Assembly: GCA_910584245.1 (NCBI GenBank)
Contig: CAJTZF010000005.1
Location: 32,302-96,301 of the forward strand
Direction: 5' to 3'
DNA length: 64,000 nt
Source: an uncultured Eubacterium sp.
GTDB lineage: Bacteria; Bacillota; Clostridia; Lachnospirales; Lachnospiraceae
Shown here: in pieces, positions 26,419 to 34,070 of the stretch
How the letters are laid out: each line of letters begins with the position of its first letter
Position numbering within the stretch: position 1 is the stretch's first letter
Notes under the pieces: model-generated
Databases searched by the model: none
Seen by the model: only the letters and a program-made list of their open reading frames with translations
What the model was told of the DNA's origin: nothing
Translations under genes and position numbers: made by a program

Positions 26419-27174
26419 TTATTTCAAAGCAGCCAATACCTTTCCCAAACAGTAGGAATCTTCGTCAAGTGGAATATTTTTATATTTCGGATTCAGGGAA
26501 ATTAGTTCCTGGTCTCCAAGTTTTTTGATGTAGCTTTCGCCATTTACAAGAAATATTCCAGTATCTCCTGGCTGGATTTCTTCAGTCATCTCGATCAAAA
26601 GAGTGTCTCCGTCGTGATATACTGGTTCCATACTGTTTCCGTTGACTCCTATAGCATAAGCCGCCTTTTTGTTTTCTGGGGTATCAGGTATCTCAATGCG
26701 TTTAGTTGGCGGTGCATCAAAGAGAATCTGTCCAGTTCCAGCAGATGCTAGTCGGTAGTAGTAATTAATAAAACGAGTATTTGAGTTATCCAGTTTCTCT
26801 ATATGTTCATTTTGCTTTTTCATTTGTTCCGCTATTGAATATTCCCTATCTAATATTGTATCAATGTTTTTTGCCCCGTCAGGGGAATGTTCGGATATGA
26901 AACGGTATTTTTCTATTGTGCTAATTTCTTTCATATTGAGCTGTATGCTCCCGTCTTCGTTGTATCCGTCATAACCGAATGTTGAAAGAATATCATCAAC
27001 ATTATATAAATCACAAAGCTGTAAAAAAACTTCATTTGGCGGCTCCGCTTTTCCCACTTCCCATGAGCTGAAAGTTGATTGTGCTACTCCTATATATTCA
27101 TAAGCCTGTTTTTGGGATAGTCCACATTTTAACCGCAGTTCTTTTAGTGTTTTACCTATACTTTTTGCTGGCAT
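26419..27174 (-). CDS. Phage-type repressor, HTH plus S24 self-cleaving peptidase
   Basis: The 251-residue protein keeps the element silent. An N-terminal XRE-type HTH (about residues 8-60, LSQKQAYEYIGVAQSTFSSW) is followed by a linker and a LexA/UmuD-like peptidase. The Ala145-Gly146 bond in LASAGTGQ matches the cleavage site. Ser181 in GNSMEP and Lys217/218 in YIKKLG form the catalytic dyad. It should therefore undergo RecA-stimulated autocleavage, linking element induction to DNA damage. ATG 27174 follows AGGAGG. It is divergent from the Cro-like gene across an operator region. Confidence 0.93.
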   Translation of the reverse strand: MPAKSIGKTLKELRLKCGLSQKQAYEYIGVAQSTFSSWEVGKAEPPNEVFLQLCDLYNVDDILSTFGYDGYNEDGSIQLNMKEISTIEKYRFISEHSPDGAKNIDTILDREYSIAEQMKKQNEHIEKLDNSNTRFINYYYRLASAGTGQILFDAPPTKRIEIPDTPENKKAAYAIGVNGNSMEPVYHDGDTLLIEMTEEIQPGDTGIFLVNGESYIKKLGDQELISLNPKYKNIPLDEDSYCLGKVLAALK

Positions 27175-27205
27175 AAAAGTCCTCCTTTCTTTCTTTATAC
27201 TTCTT

Positions 27206-27314
27206 ATTATAACGAAAATTATTGACATGTCAATAAAAAAAACGAAAATATCGTTAAAATATCTTGACAAACGAGTAAACTGATATTATTATAATAAAAA
27301 ACGAAATATTCGTT
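27206..27314. promoter_or_regulatory. Divergent promoters and repressor operators (immunity region)
   Basis: The leftward promoter has -35 TTGACA (complement at 27228-27233) and TATAAT (27206-27211) with 16 bases between. The rightward promoter is TTGACA (27264-27269), 17 bases, TATTAT (27287-27292). Two perfect palindromes of the form AACGA-N5-TCGTT lie at 27241-27255 and 27300-27314. A half-matching one, AACGAAAATTATTGA, starts at 27211. Together they look like a lambda-style O/P switch for the S24 repressor and the Cro-like protein. Confidence 0.8.
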
Positions 27315-27334
27315 ATTTGAAAGGGGGATCTATA

Positions 27335-27550
27335 TTGGATATTCCAACAAGAAATTTAGCAAAGTACATACGTGAAAAAGGTATTAATGTGACTAAGTTG
27401 TCAAAAGCCACTGGAATCTCATATGGGGCACTCTATGATAGTTTGCTTAATTCTGAAAGAGATAGGGATCTGCGTTTGGGGGAAGCACTTTCTATTTGTG
27501 CATTTCTAGAACTTGATCCCAGAGAATTTGCAGAACAAAGACAGGAGTAA
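27335..27550 (+). CDS. Cro-like small HTH protein
   Basis: A 71-residue protein that is almost entirely a helix-turn-helix (NVTKLSKATGISYGALYDSL). It is the first rightward gene after the operator region, where Cro sits in lambdoid switches. TTG 27335 is chosen because AAGGGGG lies at 27320-27326. It likely represses or competes for the AACGA-N5-TCGTT operators; that is inferred from position. Confidence 0.75.
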   Translation: MDIPTRNLAKYIREKGINVTKLSKATGISYGALYDSLLNSERDRDLRLGEALSICAFLELDPREFAEQRQE

Positions 27551-27668
27551 AGTGGGAACATAAGGTTTGGAGGGCTTGATTAGGGCAAAAGTAGTGGCTA
27601 GATGGATTTTATGTTTGATATTTACAGATAGTATATTGCAAAAATGAAAGACGAGGAAGGTAAGGAAT

Positions 27669-28085
27669 ATGAGATTTAGCGAGAAGTTAAAAAAAGCGAT
27701 GCAGCAATTAGGACTCAGGCAGTCACAGGTCGCCGGTATGACTGGATGTAGTAAAGGGTCAATCAGCCAGTATCTTTCCGGCAAAAACATACCATTAGCG
27801 GACAAGCAGCGTGATATTGCCGTATCATTGGGGCTTGCCCCTGATTATTTCGAGGAAACGGGCCAGGAATCGGTGATTCCTTCTCAGAATATAGATATCG
27901 GTAGCATCCGCCAGCTGTCTGTATCCGATGCTGCCAAGATGCTTAACATGAATCACAATACAGTAAGAAAGGGATTGCAGCAGGGAGTTTTTCCCTGGGG
28001 GTATGCAATCCACACTTCTGAACGCCGCTGGGTGTATTTTATTAATGCAACTCGGTTTGTGGAGATTGAGGGGGTGGAGATATGA
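27669..28085 (+). CDS. XRE-family regulator with C-terminal excisionase-like HTH
   Basis: The 138-residue protein has an XRE HTH at the N-terminus (LRQSQVAGMTGCSKGSISQYLSG). A second HTH lies at about 85-125 (LSVSDAAKMLNMNHNTVRKG, then VFPWGYAIHTSERRWVYFINATRF), similar to helix-turn-helix 17/excisionase-type domains. It could act as an excision or replication regulator. GAAGGTAAGGAA precedes the ATG. It lies 118 bp after the Cro-like gene, with nothing convincing in between. Confidence 0.7.
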   Translation: MRFSEKLKKAMQQLGLRQSQVAGMTGCSKGSISQYLSGKNIPLADKQRDIAVSLGLAPDYFEETGQESVIPSQNIDIGSIRQLSVSDAAKMLNMNHNTVRKGLQQGVFPWGYAIHTSERRWVYFINATRFVEIEGVEI

Positions 28086-28223
28086 AATTAAAGAAACATT
28101 TCTAGCGCATTCTGAAAAATATGCCCAACAGAAAAACCAAGGGGAATTCCAAATGGAAGGGAGAATGCAGACGAAAGTATTTTGGGATTCCCATTTAAGT
28201 AAAAATGAAAAGGTGGATATATT
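28086..28223 (+). other. Short gap with possible micro-ORFs
   Basis: Two tiny forward frames are possible. One is 28121-28198 (25 residues, basic). The other is 28153-28227 (24 residues, with AAGGGG 8 bases upstream), whose stop overlaps the GTG of the primase-helicase. Either could be a leader for translational coupling. Neither is supported beyond the ribosome site. Confidence 0.25.
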
Positions 28224-29948
28224 GTGAATAAATTGACATTTGACAATTATATCAGTAGTGAACCATGCCGTCCATCTGCCGTTTACCTATGTGAAGACAG
28301 AGGTATTTGTGATAATATTATTGCTTCCGGCAGGGCAGCGGTATACATATCCAGTGATTTGAATAATACAGCCTTTTTCAGTATGGATGAATACCTGGCG
28401 TATATTGAGAACAATTATTTGATAAAGCCAATTAGTTCGTATACATTTGTTCCCTGTTTTCGTATGCGAAAAATGAATGAACAGATATACGAACTTGCCA
28501 GGCAGCTGTATCTCCGGGTCAACCAGGATGGGTGGAGGCTTTTCTATAAGAAGGAGTATCTCTCAGAACTGTGTCACCAGCTCAAGGTTGAGAAGATTCT
28601 TGACGACTACGAGGCAAGGCTGTTCGGGCCGCCAACAGGTGAAGTAGATATAAGCCAGTTTCATGTAGTATCAAAAACCGGGGCTGTGACAGGAGTAATA
28701 GATATTGAAGTGGTACATTATCTGATTGCGCATTTCGATATGTTTGTGATGAATGCCCAGTTATATTTGTATGAAGGCGGGGTGTTTCGGCTGGACCAGG
28801 ACGGCACACGGATCAAAAATCGCATGCAGAAATTAATATATAAGAGGTTTATCAAGGCAAATACGCTGAATCATATTTATAGTTTGCTGATTATGCAGGA
28901 AGAGATCCAGAAGCGCTATGAGGAGATAAACCAGTATCCAGTGACAATGATTAACTTCAGGAATGGAATGTATGATTTGATTAAAAGCCAGCTTATTCCG
29001 CACGACAAAAAGTATTACAGCATTAACCAAATACCTCATGATTTCAGACAAGACGTCGTGCTGGAGAAAGACTGGTTTTTTACAAAGAAGTTCCTAAAAG
29101 AAGCCAGTGCGGGTGAACAAGATGTAAAAATGCTTTTGCAGTATTTTGGGTACTGTATGACACGTGATACGAGTCAGCAGAAGTTTATGATACTAAAAGG
29201 AAATGGCGGGACCGGCAAATCCAGAGTAATTGGGCTTTTGGAGTATATTATCGGGAGTGAAAACGTATGCAGCATATCGCTCCAGGATCTCAATAAACGG
29301 TTCTATGCTACGAATCTTTACGGAAAACTTCTTAATTCTTGTGCAGATATATCTTCGGAGGCAATGAACAGTGTGGATATTATTAAGAAAGCGACAGGCG
29401 AGGATACGCTCATGTATGAAAGGAAGGGAAAAGACCCTGCCACGTTTACGAGTTATGCCAAGCTTTTATTCAGTGCTAATGAAATCCCGGTCAATATGGA
29501 CGAGAAGTCAAACGCATGGTACCGGCGGCTTCTGATTTTTGAGATGAATAAAGTGCCGGCAAAAAAAGATGTGAATTTGCAGAAGAGGCTGTGTGAGGAG
29601 GCAGAAGCTACAATATATATGGCTGTAAATGCGATATCAGAGTTATACCGGGCTGCTGGGAGTGAAATATCGGCGACAGACAACAGCATCCGGTTGACAA
29701 AAGAGCTAAACCGTGAGGCGGACAGCGCATTATCATTTTTAGATGACTGTATCATCCGGGCACCGGGAAAGAAGATACGGCGCTCCCGGTTTTACCAGTG
29801 TTACATCCGATACTGTGAGCAAAATGAGAGAACGCAGTATAAGAAGGGCATCTTTTTTAAAAATATTACCGGAAAAGGCTATATGGTGACGAAAACAGGC
29901 GGCGAGTATTATGTGATGGATGTGGAACTGGCATCCGGGACCTTTTAA
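28224..29948 (+). CDS. Phage D5-like primase / superfamily 3 helicase
   Basis: The 574-residue replication protein has an N-terminal domain resembling the D5_N region. The SF3 AAA+ helicase core shows Walker A LKGNGGTGKS (about residues 324-333), an acidic B-like stretch near SCADISSEAMN, and sensor 1 AKLLFSANEIP. A winged-helix-like C-terminus follows (RRSRFYQCYIRYCE). The archaeo-eukaryotic primase half is not obvious, so it may be only a helicase. GTG start follows AAGGTGG. It implies the element can replicate, or once could; simple tailocins do not carry such a gene. Confidence 0.85.
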   Translation: MNKLTFDNYISSEPCRPSAVYLCEDRGICDNIIASGRAAVYISSDLNNTAFFSMDEYLAYIENNYLIKPISSYTFVPCFRMRKMNEQIYELARQLYLRVNQDGWRLFYKKEYLSELCHQLKVEKILDDYEARLFGPPTGEVDISQFHVVSKTGAVTGVIDIEVVHYLIAHFDMFVMNAQLYLYEGGVFRLDQDGTRIKNRMQKLIYKRFIKANTLNHIYSLLIMQEEIQKRYEEINQYPVTMINFRNGMYDLIKSQLIPHDKKYYSINQIPHDFRQDVVLEKDWFFTKKFLKEASAGEQDVKMLLQYFGYCMTRDTSQQKFMILKGNGGTGKSRVIGLLEYIIGSENVCSISLQDLNKRFYATNLYGKLLNSCADISSEAMNSVDIIKKATGEDTLMYERKGKDPATFTSYAKLLFSANEIPVNMDEKSNAWYRRLLIFEMNKVPAKKDVNLQKRLCEEAEATIYMAVNAISELYRAAGSEISATDNSIRLTKELNREADSALSFLDDCIIRAPGKKIRRSRFYQCYIRYCEQNERTQYKKGIFFKNITGKGYMVTKTGGEYYVMDVELASGTF

Positions 29949-30169
29949 TGCGAAAAGGGTAAAAGGGGCAAAAAGGGTAAAAAATACACAAATTTTTTTA
30001 TAAAGCAAAATTAGTTTTCATATAAAAAGAAAATTTTTCTGGCAAAAAAATGCCCTCTTTACCCTAAGTGAAAAAAATATGTTGTTTCTAGTGGGGCAAA
30101 AATGAAAAAAGCTTCAGAAGATTTATTAAGAGACGGCGGCTGAAAATATGAAAGGCGGTAGGTAGTTTT
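29949..30169. other. AT-rich region with GGGTAAAA repeats, candidate replication origin
   Basis: After the helicase stop come three GGG(T/G)(A/C)AAA-type units within 29955-29985. A 15-base sequence AGGGTAAAAGGGGCA (29956-29970) has a near-perfect inverted partner TGCCCTCTTTACCCT (30051-30065). The 80 bases between are very AT-rich. This layout suits a phage replication origin next to its helicase gene. No gene is present. Confidence 0.45.
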
Positions 30170-30628
30170 ATGAAAGTAAAAGAGTATTTACAAAGATTAC
30201 AAAGGCTAGACACTATAATTAATCAGAAAATCAAAGAAATTGATACGTTAAGGACTACGGGTACAAGCGTGGGTTCCATTGATTATTCCAGAGAAAGAGT
30301 ACAGACGAGCGCTGGTAAGGATGCTTTATATGTAAAGACAATAAGTAGAATATATGATTTGCAGGAGGAGATTAATAAGGAAATTGATCAGTTTATTGAT
30401 GAAAAGCATAAAATCATTAGCCAGATTCATTGTTTGGAGAATAGTAAGTATATTGAGATTTTGTATAAGCACTACGTTGAATTTAAAAAGCTTGAGGAGA
30501 TATCCGTCGAATTGAACTATTCATATCAGTACGTGAGAAAATTACATGGATGTGCCATTCATTCTTTTGCCAGAAAGTACCCTGAATTGTTTTCAGACGG
30601 GAACAAGCTACAAAATGATACAAGATGA
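30170..30628 (+). CDS. DUF1492-type phage sigma-like late regulator
   Basis: The 152-residue protein is mostly helical. Its C-terminal region (YKHYVEFKKLEEISVELNYSYQYVRKLHGCAI) looks like the sigma-70 region 4 helix-turn-helix found in DUF1492/ArpU-type phage proteins. In Gram-positive prophages this gene ends the early region and activates late genes. Here it is followed directly by the tail genes, so it probably switches on the tail operon. GAAAGGCGG precedes the ATG. Confidence 0.75.
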   Translation: MKVKEYLQRLQRLDTIINQKIKEIDTLRTTGTSVGSIDYSRERVQTSAGKDALYVKTISRIYDLQEEINKEIDQFIDEKHKIISQIHCLENSKYIEILYKHYVEFKKLEEISVELNYSYQYVRKLHGCAIHSFARKYPELFSDGNKLQNDTR

Positions 30629-30855
30629 TACAAAGAAGTTACAGACAGTCTACATACTTTTATGATATTATATAAACTGGAAACAGTAAAGAGTTCTTGA
30701 AATTAACTTTGAAGGTTGATTTTTGGGACTCTTTTTATTTTCAGCACCATTGTAAAAAGAAAAGGGGCATTGGTTTATTCCAGCGGCGATGTAACAGCAA
30801 ACTTCAGTTATATCAATTAAGATAAACTGAAAAAATTTTTAGGAGGTATTTTATC
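30629..30855. other. Late control region where the head module would normally lie
   Basis: About 227 bases hold a promoter-like pair (TTACAG at 30639-30644, 16 bases, TATGAT at 30661-30666). A 9-bp hairpin follows (30688-30696 with 30726-30734), then TTATTTTC. No gene or gene fragment of a terminase, portal or capsid is visible. An AGGAGG site at 30841-30846 serves the next gene. Confidence 0.6.
30688..30739 (+). terminator. Terminator-like hairpin in the late leader
   Basis: AAAGAGTTC (30688-30696) pairs with GGACTCTTT (30726-30734, one G-U pair) across a 29-base loop, followed by a T-rich run. It could end the early transcript or act as an antitermination target before the tail operon. Confidence 0.5.
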
Positions 30856-31275
30856 ATGATTGATTTGATTATTTCGGGGATCCGTAATGCGCTGTTTGAA
30901 ATGTTCGGATATGAAAGTTATGCGGACAAGATACCGCAAGGGCTTTCTCCACCTTATTTCTACATACAGTGCAAGAAATCAGAGATAAAGAAGTATACTG
31001 GCACACGTTGCTTGCGGAAGAATCATTTTGTAATTCAATATTTTCCGCAATCCGAACAAAATGCACATGACGAGTGTAATAGTGTAGGTGAGCAGATGTT
31101 TGGGTGTTTGGAGGTTATCAATGCGGATGGACTTTTTTGGAGTGGTATGGAAATGAAGTTTGAGATTGTGGATGATGTTTTGCACTTCTTTGTGGACTAC
31201 AACGCTTTTGTTAAAAAGATAGTACAGAAGGAAACAATGGGAGGTTTGCAGACAGATAACCATGTGAAAGGATAG
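30856..31275 (+). CDS. Phage tail terminator-like protein
   Basis: A 139-residue protein at the position of the tail terminator/completion protein in PBSX-type clusters (XkdI-like), two genes before the sheath. Its start, IDLIISGIRNALFEMFG, then PPYFYIQCKKSEIKKY and HFVIQYFP, match the alpha/beta pattern of the gpU/gp17-type tail-end proteins. It would cap the tube at the head-proximal end, which a headless tail needs to stay stable. AGGAGG precedes the ATG. Recognition is mostly by position and pattern. Confidence 0.65.
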   Translation: MIDLIISGIRNALFEMFGYESYADKIPQGLSPPYFYIQCKKSEIKKYTGTRCLRKNHFVIQYFPQSEQNAHDECNSVGEQMFGCLEVINADGLFWSGMEMKFEIVDDVLHFFVDYNAFVKKIVQKETMGGLQTDNHVKG

Positions 31276-31283
31276 GTGGTAAA

Positions 31284-31493
31284 ATGGCAAGAAACAAAAA
31301 AGAAACAATTAAAAATGCGGAAGAACAGACTGTTGCGTCAGAAATCAAGTATTCCAAAGAACAGATTCTGTCTTCCGTCACATTTGTGGATCATCACGAC
31401 ATGTTAGATGCTCTTCTGACGGATGGGAAAGAATATACGGTAGAAGAAGTGAACAATATCATGGACGGATGGAGAGAGAAAGGAGTGAAATAA
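31284..31493 (+). CDS. Small tail protein, XkdJ-position
   Basis: A 69-residue charged protein between the tail terminator and the sheath genes. In PBSX-like clusters a short protein occupies this place. The sequence (SSVTFVDHHDMLDALLTDGKEYTVEEVNNIMDGW) suggests a small helical fold. The role is unknown. It is 4 bp from the sheath gene, so it is certainly in the operon. Confidence 0.6.
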   Translation: MARNKKETIKNAEEQTVASEIKYSKEQILSSVTFVDHHDMLDALLTDGKEYTVEEVNNIMDGWREKGVK

Positions 31494-31497
31494 AGAA

Positions 31498-32838
31498 ATG
31501 GCTTTAGGTGGTGGTACTTTTACAGTACAGAATAAGGTGTTACCTGGTTCCTATATCAACTTTTTTTCGGCAGCGGCGGCTTCTGCAAATATTTCCGACA
31601 GAGGTGTTGCTACCATTCCCCTGCTTCTGGACTGGGGGAAAGATGATGAGATCATAATGGTAACAAACGAAGATTTTCAGAAACAGTCGAACAAGATTTT
31701 CGGTTATGCTTATATGGATGACAAGATGAAGGGATTGCGGGATCTGTTTATTGGTACAAAAATTCTATATACGTACAGATTAAACAGCGGTGGAAGTAAA
31801 GCGGAAAATGATTATGCGACCGCGGTATGCAGCGGTGTCCGTGGCAATGACCTGAAGATTGTCATCCGGGAAAACGTAGACGAAGCGGGCGCATGGGATG
31901 TTATCACCTGTCTTGGAACAGAGCGGGTTGATGTACAGACCGTAACAGCGGCAAGCCAGCTTGTGGCAAATGATTTTGTGATGTTTAAGGATGATTTTAC
32001 GCTTACGGCGTCCGCTGGAACAGCGCTTTCAGGCGGTACAAACGGGACAGCGACAAACGCGGCATATCAGACATATCTTGATAAAATTGAGTCGTACCGT
32101 TTTAATACAATGGGTGTAGTTACAACCGATGATTCCGTCAAAGCACTGTTTACTGCATTTAACAAGCGGATGCGTGATGAACTGGGGATCAAGTTCCAGT
32201 TGGTGCTTTACAATTATACAAAACCGGATTATATGGGAGTCATTAGCGTAAAAAACAAATGTCTGGATGGCGCGTCCAAAGGCGCAGATGGAACGATGGA
32301 ATATCCGCATGAGGCGGCAGCAGTTTACTGGACCGTTGGGGCAGAGGCCGGGTGTGCGGTAAATGCTTCCGTTCAGAACAAAGCGTATAACGGCGAATTT
32401 GATCTTGATGTGGAGTACACCCAGGCGGAATTGATCTCTGCAATTCAGAACGGTGAATTTGTTTTCCACAGGGTTGATTCTGATATAAGGGTGCTGGAGG
32501 ACATTAACACAATGGTCACAACGACAGATACCGTGGGAGATGTTTTCCAATATAATCAAACGATCCGTGTCATTGATGAGTTAGCGAACTCAGATGCACA
32601 GCTTTTTAATAGAAAGTATTTGGGTGTTGTACCAAATGATGATGCGGGACGTTCCGCATTGTGGGTTGACTTGTGTAAAATCAGGAAGCAGCTTCAAAAA
32701 ATCCGCGCAATCGAAAATTTCAATGAGATGGATGTTCAAGTTGCACCAGGGGAAACCAAAAAGGCAGTTGTGGTAACGGGTGTGATCACGGTTGTAAATG
32801 CCATGTCACAAATATATATGACAACTACGATTGCCTAA
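31498..32838 (+). CDS. Contractile tail sheath protein (XkdK-like)
   Basis: The 446-residue protein is the sheath subunit whose contraction drives the tube through the target envelope. It begins LGGGTFTVQNKVLPGSYINF, the common start of PBSX-type sheaths. It contains GVRGNDLKIVIREN and an FQYNQTIRVIDEL region near the C-terminus where sheath subunits interlock. A sheath proves that the tail is contractile (myovirus/R-type). GAGAAAGGAG precedes the ATG. It is followed by the tube gene. Confidence 0.93.
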   Translation: MALGGGTFTVQNKVLPGSYINFFSAAAASANISDRGVATIPLLLDWGKDDEIIMVTNEDFQKQSNKIFGYAYMDDKMKGLRDLFIGTKILYTYRLNSGGSKAENDYATAVCSGVRGNDLKIVIRENVDEAGAWDVITCLGTERVDVQTVTAASQLVANDFVMFKDDFTLTASAGTALSGGTNGTATNAAYQTYLDKIESYRFNTMGVVTTDDSVKALFTAFNKRMRDELGIKFQLVLYNYTKPDYMGVISVKNKCLDGASKGADGTMEYPHEAAAVYWTVGAEAGCAVNASVQNKAYNGEFDLDVEYTQAELISAIQNGEFVFHRVDSDIRVLEDINTMVTTTDTVGDVFQYNQTIRVIDELANSDAQLFNRKYLGVVPNDDAGRSALWVDLCKIRKQLQKIRAIENFNEMDVQVAPGETKKAVVVTGVITVVNAMSQIYMTTTIA

Positions 32839-32860
32839 TAGAAGAGAGAGGTGAACAAAG

Positions 32861-33346
32861 ATGAATGAAACAGCAGAAATGTTTTCTGGAGATGCCGTTT
32901 CGGCAGCACTTGCAGAATGTTATATCACGATTGGTGAGAATAGATATAATTTTATGCAGGCGATCAATATGGAAGCTAAATTTACAAAGAAAAAGACAAA
33001 GGTTCCCATTCTTGGAAAGACAGGTAAAGGGAATAAGACAACTGGCTGGGAGGGCACTGGAAAAGCAACGTTCCATTACAACCAGTCTATTTTCCGTAAT
33101 ATGATGCATGATTATAAACAGAGCGGAAAGGATGCTTATTTTGAAATACAGATCATTAATGATGATCCTACGTCCAAAGTTGGAAAGCAGGAAGTAATAC
33201 TTCTTGACTGTAACATTGATGGAGGAATCCTAGCGAAATTTGATGCTAACGGCGAGTATTTGGATGAGGAGATGGAGTTCACGTTTGACGATTTCACGAT
33301 AAAGCAAGAATTTGAGCTTCTTGATGGATTTGTTGTAAAAAAATAA
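32861..33346 (+). CDS. Tail tube protein (XkdM-like)
   Basis: The 161-residue protein is the hexameric inner tube subunit. It matches XkdM-type proteins: GENRYNFMQAINMEAKFTKKKTKVPILGK near the start and MEFTFDDFTIKQEFELLDGFV at the end. It lies 22 bp after the sheath, the usual pair, with GAGAGAGGTGAA upstream. A strong terminator follows immediately, so sheath and tube can be made in excess over later tail proteins. Confidence 0.92.
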   Translation: MNETAEMFSGDAVSAALAECYITIGENRYNFMQAINMEAKFTKKKTKVPILGKTGKGNKTTGWEGTGKATFHYNQSIFRNMMHDYKQSGKDAYFEIQIINDDPTSKVGKQEVILLDCNIDGGILAKFDANGEYLDEEMEFTFDDFTIKQEFELLDGFVVKK

Positions 33347-33372
33347 GAATAACAAACAATAATTGGATTTGA

Positions 33373-33408
33373 CCTATATGGCTTTATATAAGCCATATAG
33401 GATTTTTT
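33373..33408 (+). terminator. Terminator between tube and chaperone genes
   Basis: A perfect 12-bp stem (CCTATATGGCTT with its complement at 33390-33401) has a 5-base loop, followed by ATTTTTTAA. It sits inside the tail operon after the two most abundant structural genes and probably reduces expression of the rest. Confidence 0.85.
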
Positions 33409-33439
33409 AATGTACAATTGTGGAAGGATGGTAAAAAGT

Positions 33440-33871
33440 ATGTCAAGTTTAAGCAGATTTATGAAGAGTAATAAAAAGAAAAGAGAGAACGGGTTTTATG
33501 CCCCAACTGCGTCACTGACCGATGAGAGCGGGGCTCCGCTGAATTGGGAGTTTAAGCCGTTGACGTCCAAGGAAAATGAACGTATCCGGGATGAATGTAC
33601 GGTTGATGTTCCAGTCACAGGAAAACCGAATATGTTCCGGCAGCGCCTGGATACATCATCGTATCTTGTTAAACTGATCGCAGCATGTGTTGTTACACCG
33701 AACTTATATGACGAGAAATTACAGGATTCATACGGGGTAAGGAAACCGGAAGATTTGATTTATGAACTGGTGGATGAATCAGGCGAATATCAGGATCTTT
33801 GCGTATGGGTACAGCAGTATCAGGGATTTACCAAGACGCTGGACGAAAAGGTGGATGACGCAAAAAACTAA
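33440..33871 (+). CDS. Tail assembly chaperone, short form (XkdN-like)
   Basis: The 143-residue protein lies between tube and tape measure, where the gpG-like chaperone is always found. It contains LNWEFKPLTSKENERIRDEC and LVKLIAACVVTPNLYDEKL, typical of XkdN-type proteins. The reading frame ends at 33871 just after a slippery heptamer. Ribosomes that slip back one base continue into 33868-34062 and make a longer form of about 207 residues. ATG 33440 is preferred (GGAAGG 12 bases upstream); ATG 33428 is in frame but too close to it. Confidence 0.88.
   Translation: MSSLSRFMKSNKKKRENGFYAPTASLTDESGAPLNWEFKPLTSKENERIRDECTVDVPVTGKPNMFRQRLDTSSYLVKLIAACVVTPNLYDEKLQDSYGVRKPEDLIYELVDESGEYQDLCVWVQQYQGFTKTLDEKVDDAKN
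33862..33868 (+). promoter_or_regulatory. -1 programmed frameshift site A AAA AAC
   Basis: The heptamer A AAA AAC is in phase with the upstream reading frame, followed at once by the TAA stop. AAGGTGG at 33848-33854 resembles an internal Shine-Dalgarno element 7 bases upstream, as in dnaX. The downstream TCCGGGGCGGGGATGG is G-rich and may stall ribosomes. Confidence 0.85.
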
Positions 33872-34062
33872 TCCGGGGCGGGGATGGCGAGGCGGTGTAT
33901 GCGTATTATGCGCTGCATAAGCTTCGCATCCGGCCGTCAGAATGGGTAAATATGGATGAAAATGAAAAGGCGTTTATAATTGCCGCTATTGATGAGAAAG
34001 TAAAAGAAGAAGAAAAGAAGCGGAAAGAAGCTGAACGACAGGCAAAGAGAAATGGAAGGTAG
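33868..34062 (+). CDS. Tail assembly chaperone, frameshift extension (gpT-like)
   Basis: Read in the -1 frame from the slippery site, 64 codons encode LIRGGDGEAVYAYYALHKLR, then RPSEWVNMDENEKAFIIAAID and a Lys/Glu-rich tail. The segment has no start codon or ribosome site of its own that would explain its conserved form, so it is expected only as a fusion to the XkdN-like protein. The W-x-N/M-DENEKAFIIAAI stretch is common in such extensions. The stop is 8 bases before the tape-measure start. Confidence 0.85.
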   Translation, partial: LIRGGDGEAVYAYYALHKLRIRPSEWVNMDENEKAFIIAAIDEKVKEEEKKRKEAERQAKRNGR

Positions 34063-34070
34063 GTGGTCAT

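Noticed and set aside
28003..28227. 74-codon forward frame overlapping the HTH gene and running to the helicase start
   Set aside because: Most of it overlaps the HTH gene in another frame. Only the last 24 codons have a ribosome site, which was noted separately at low confidence.
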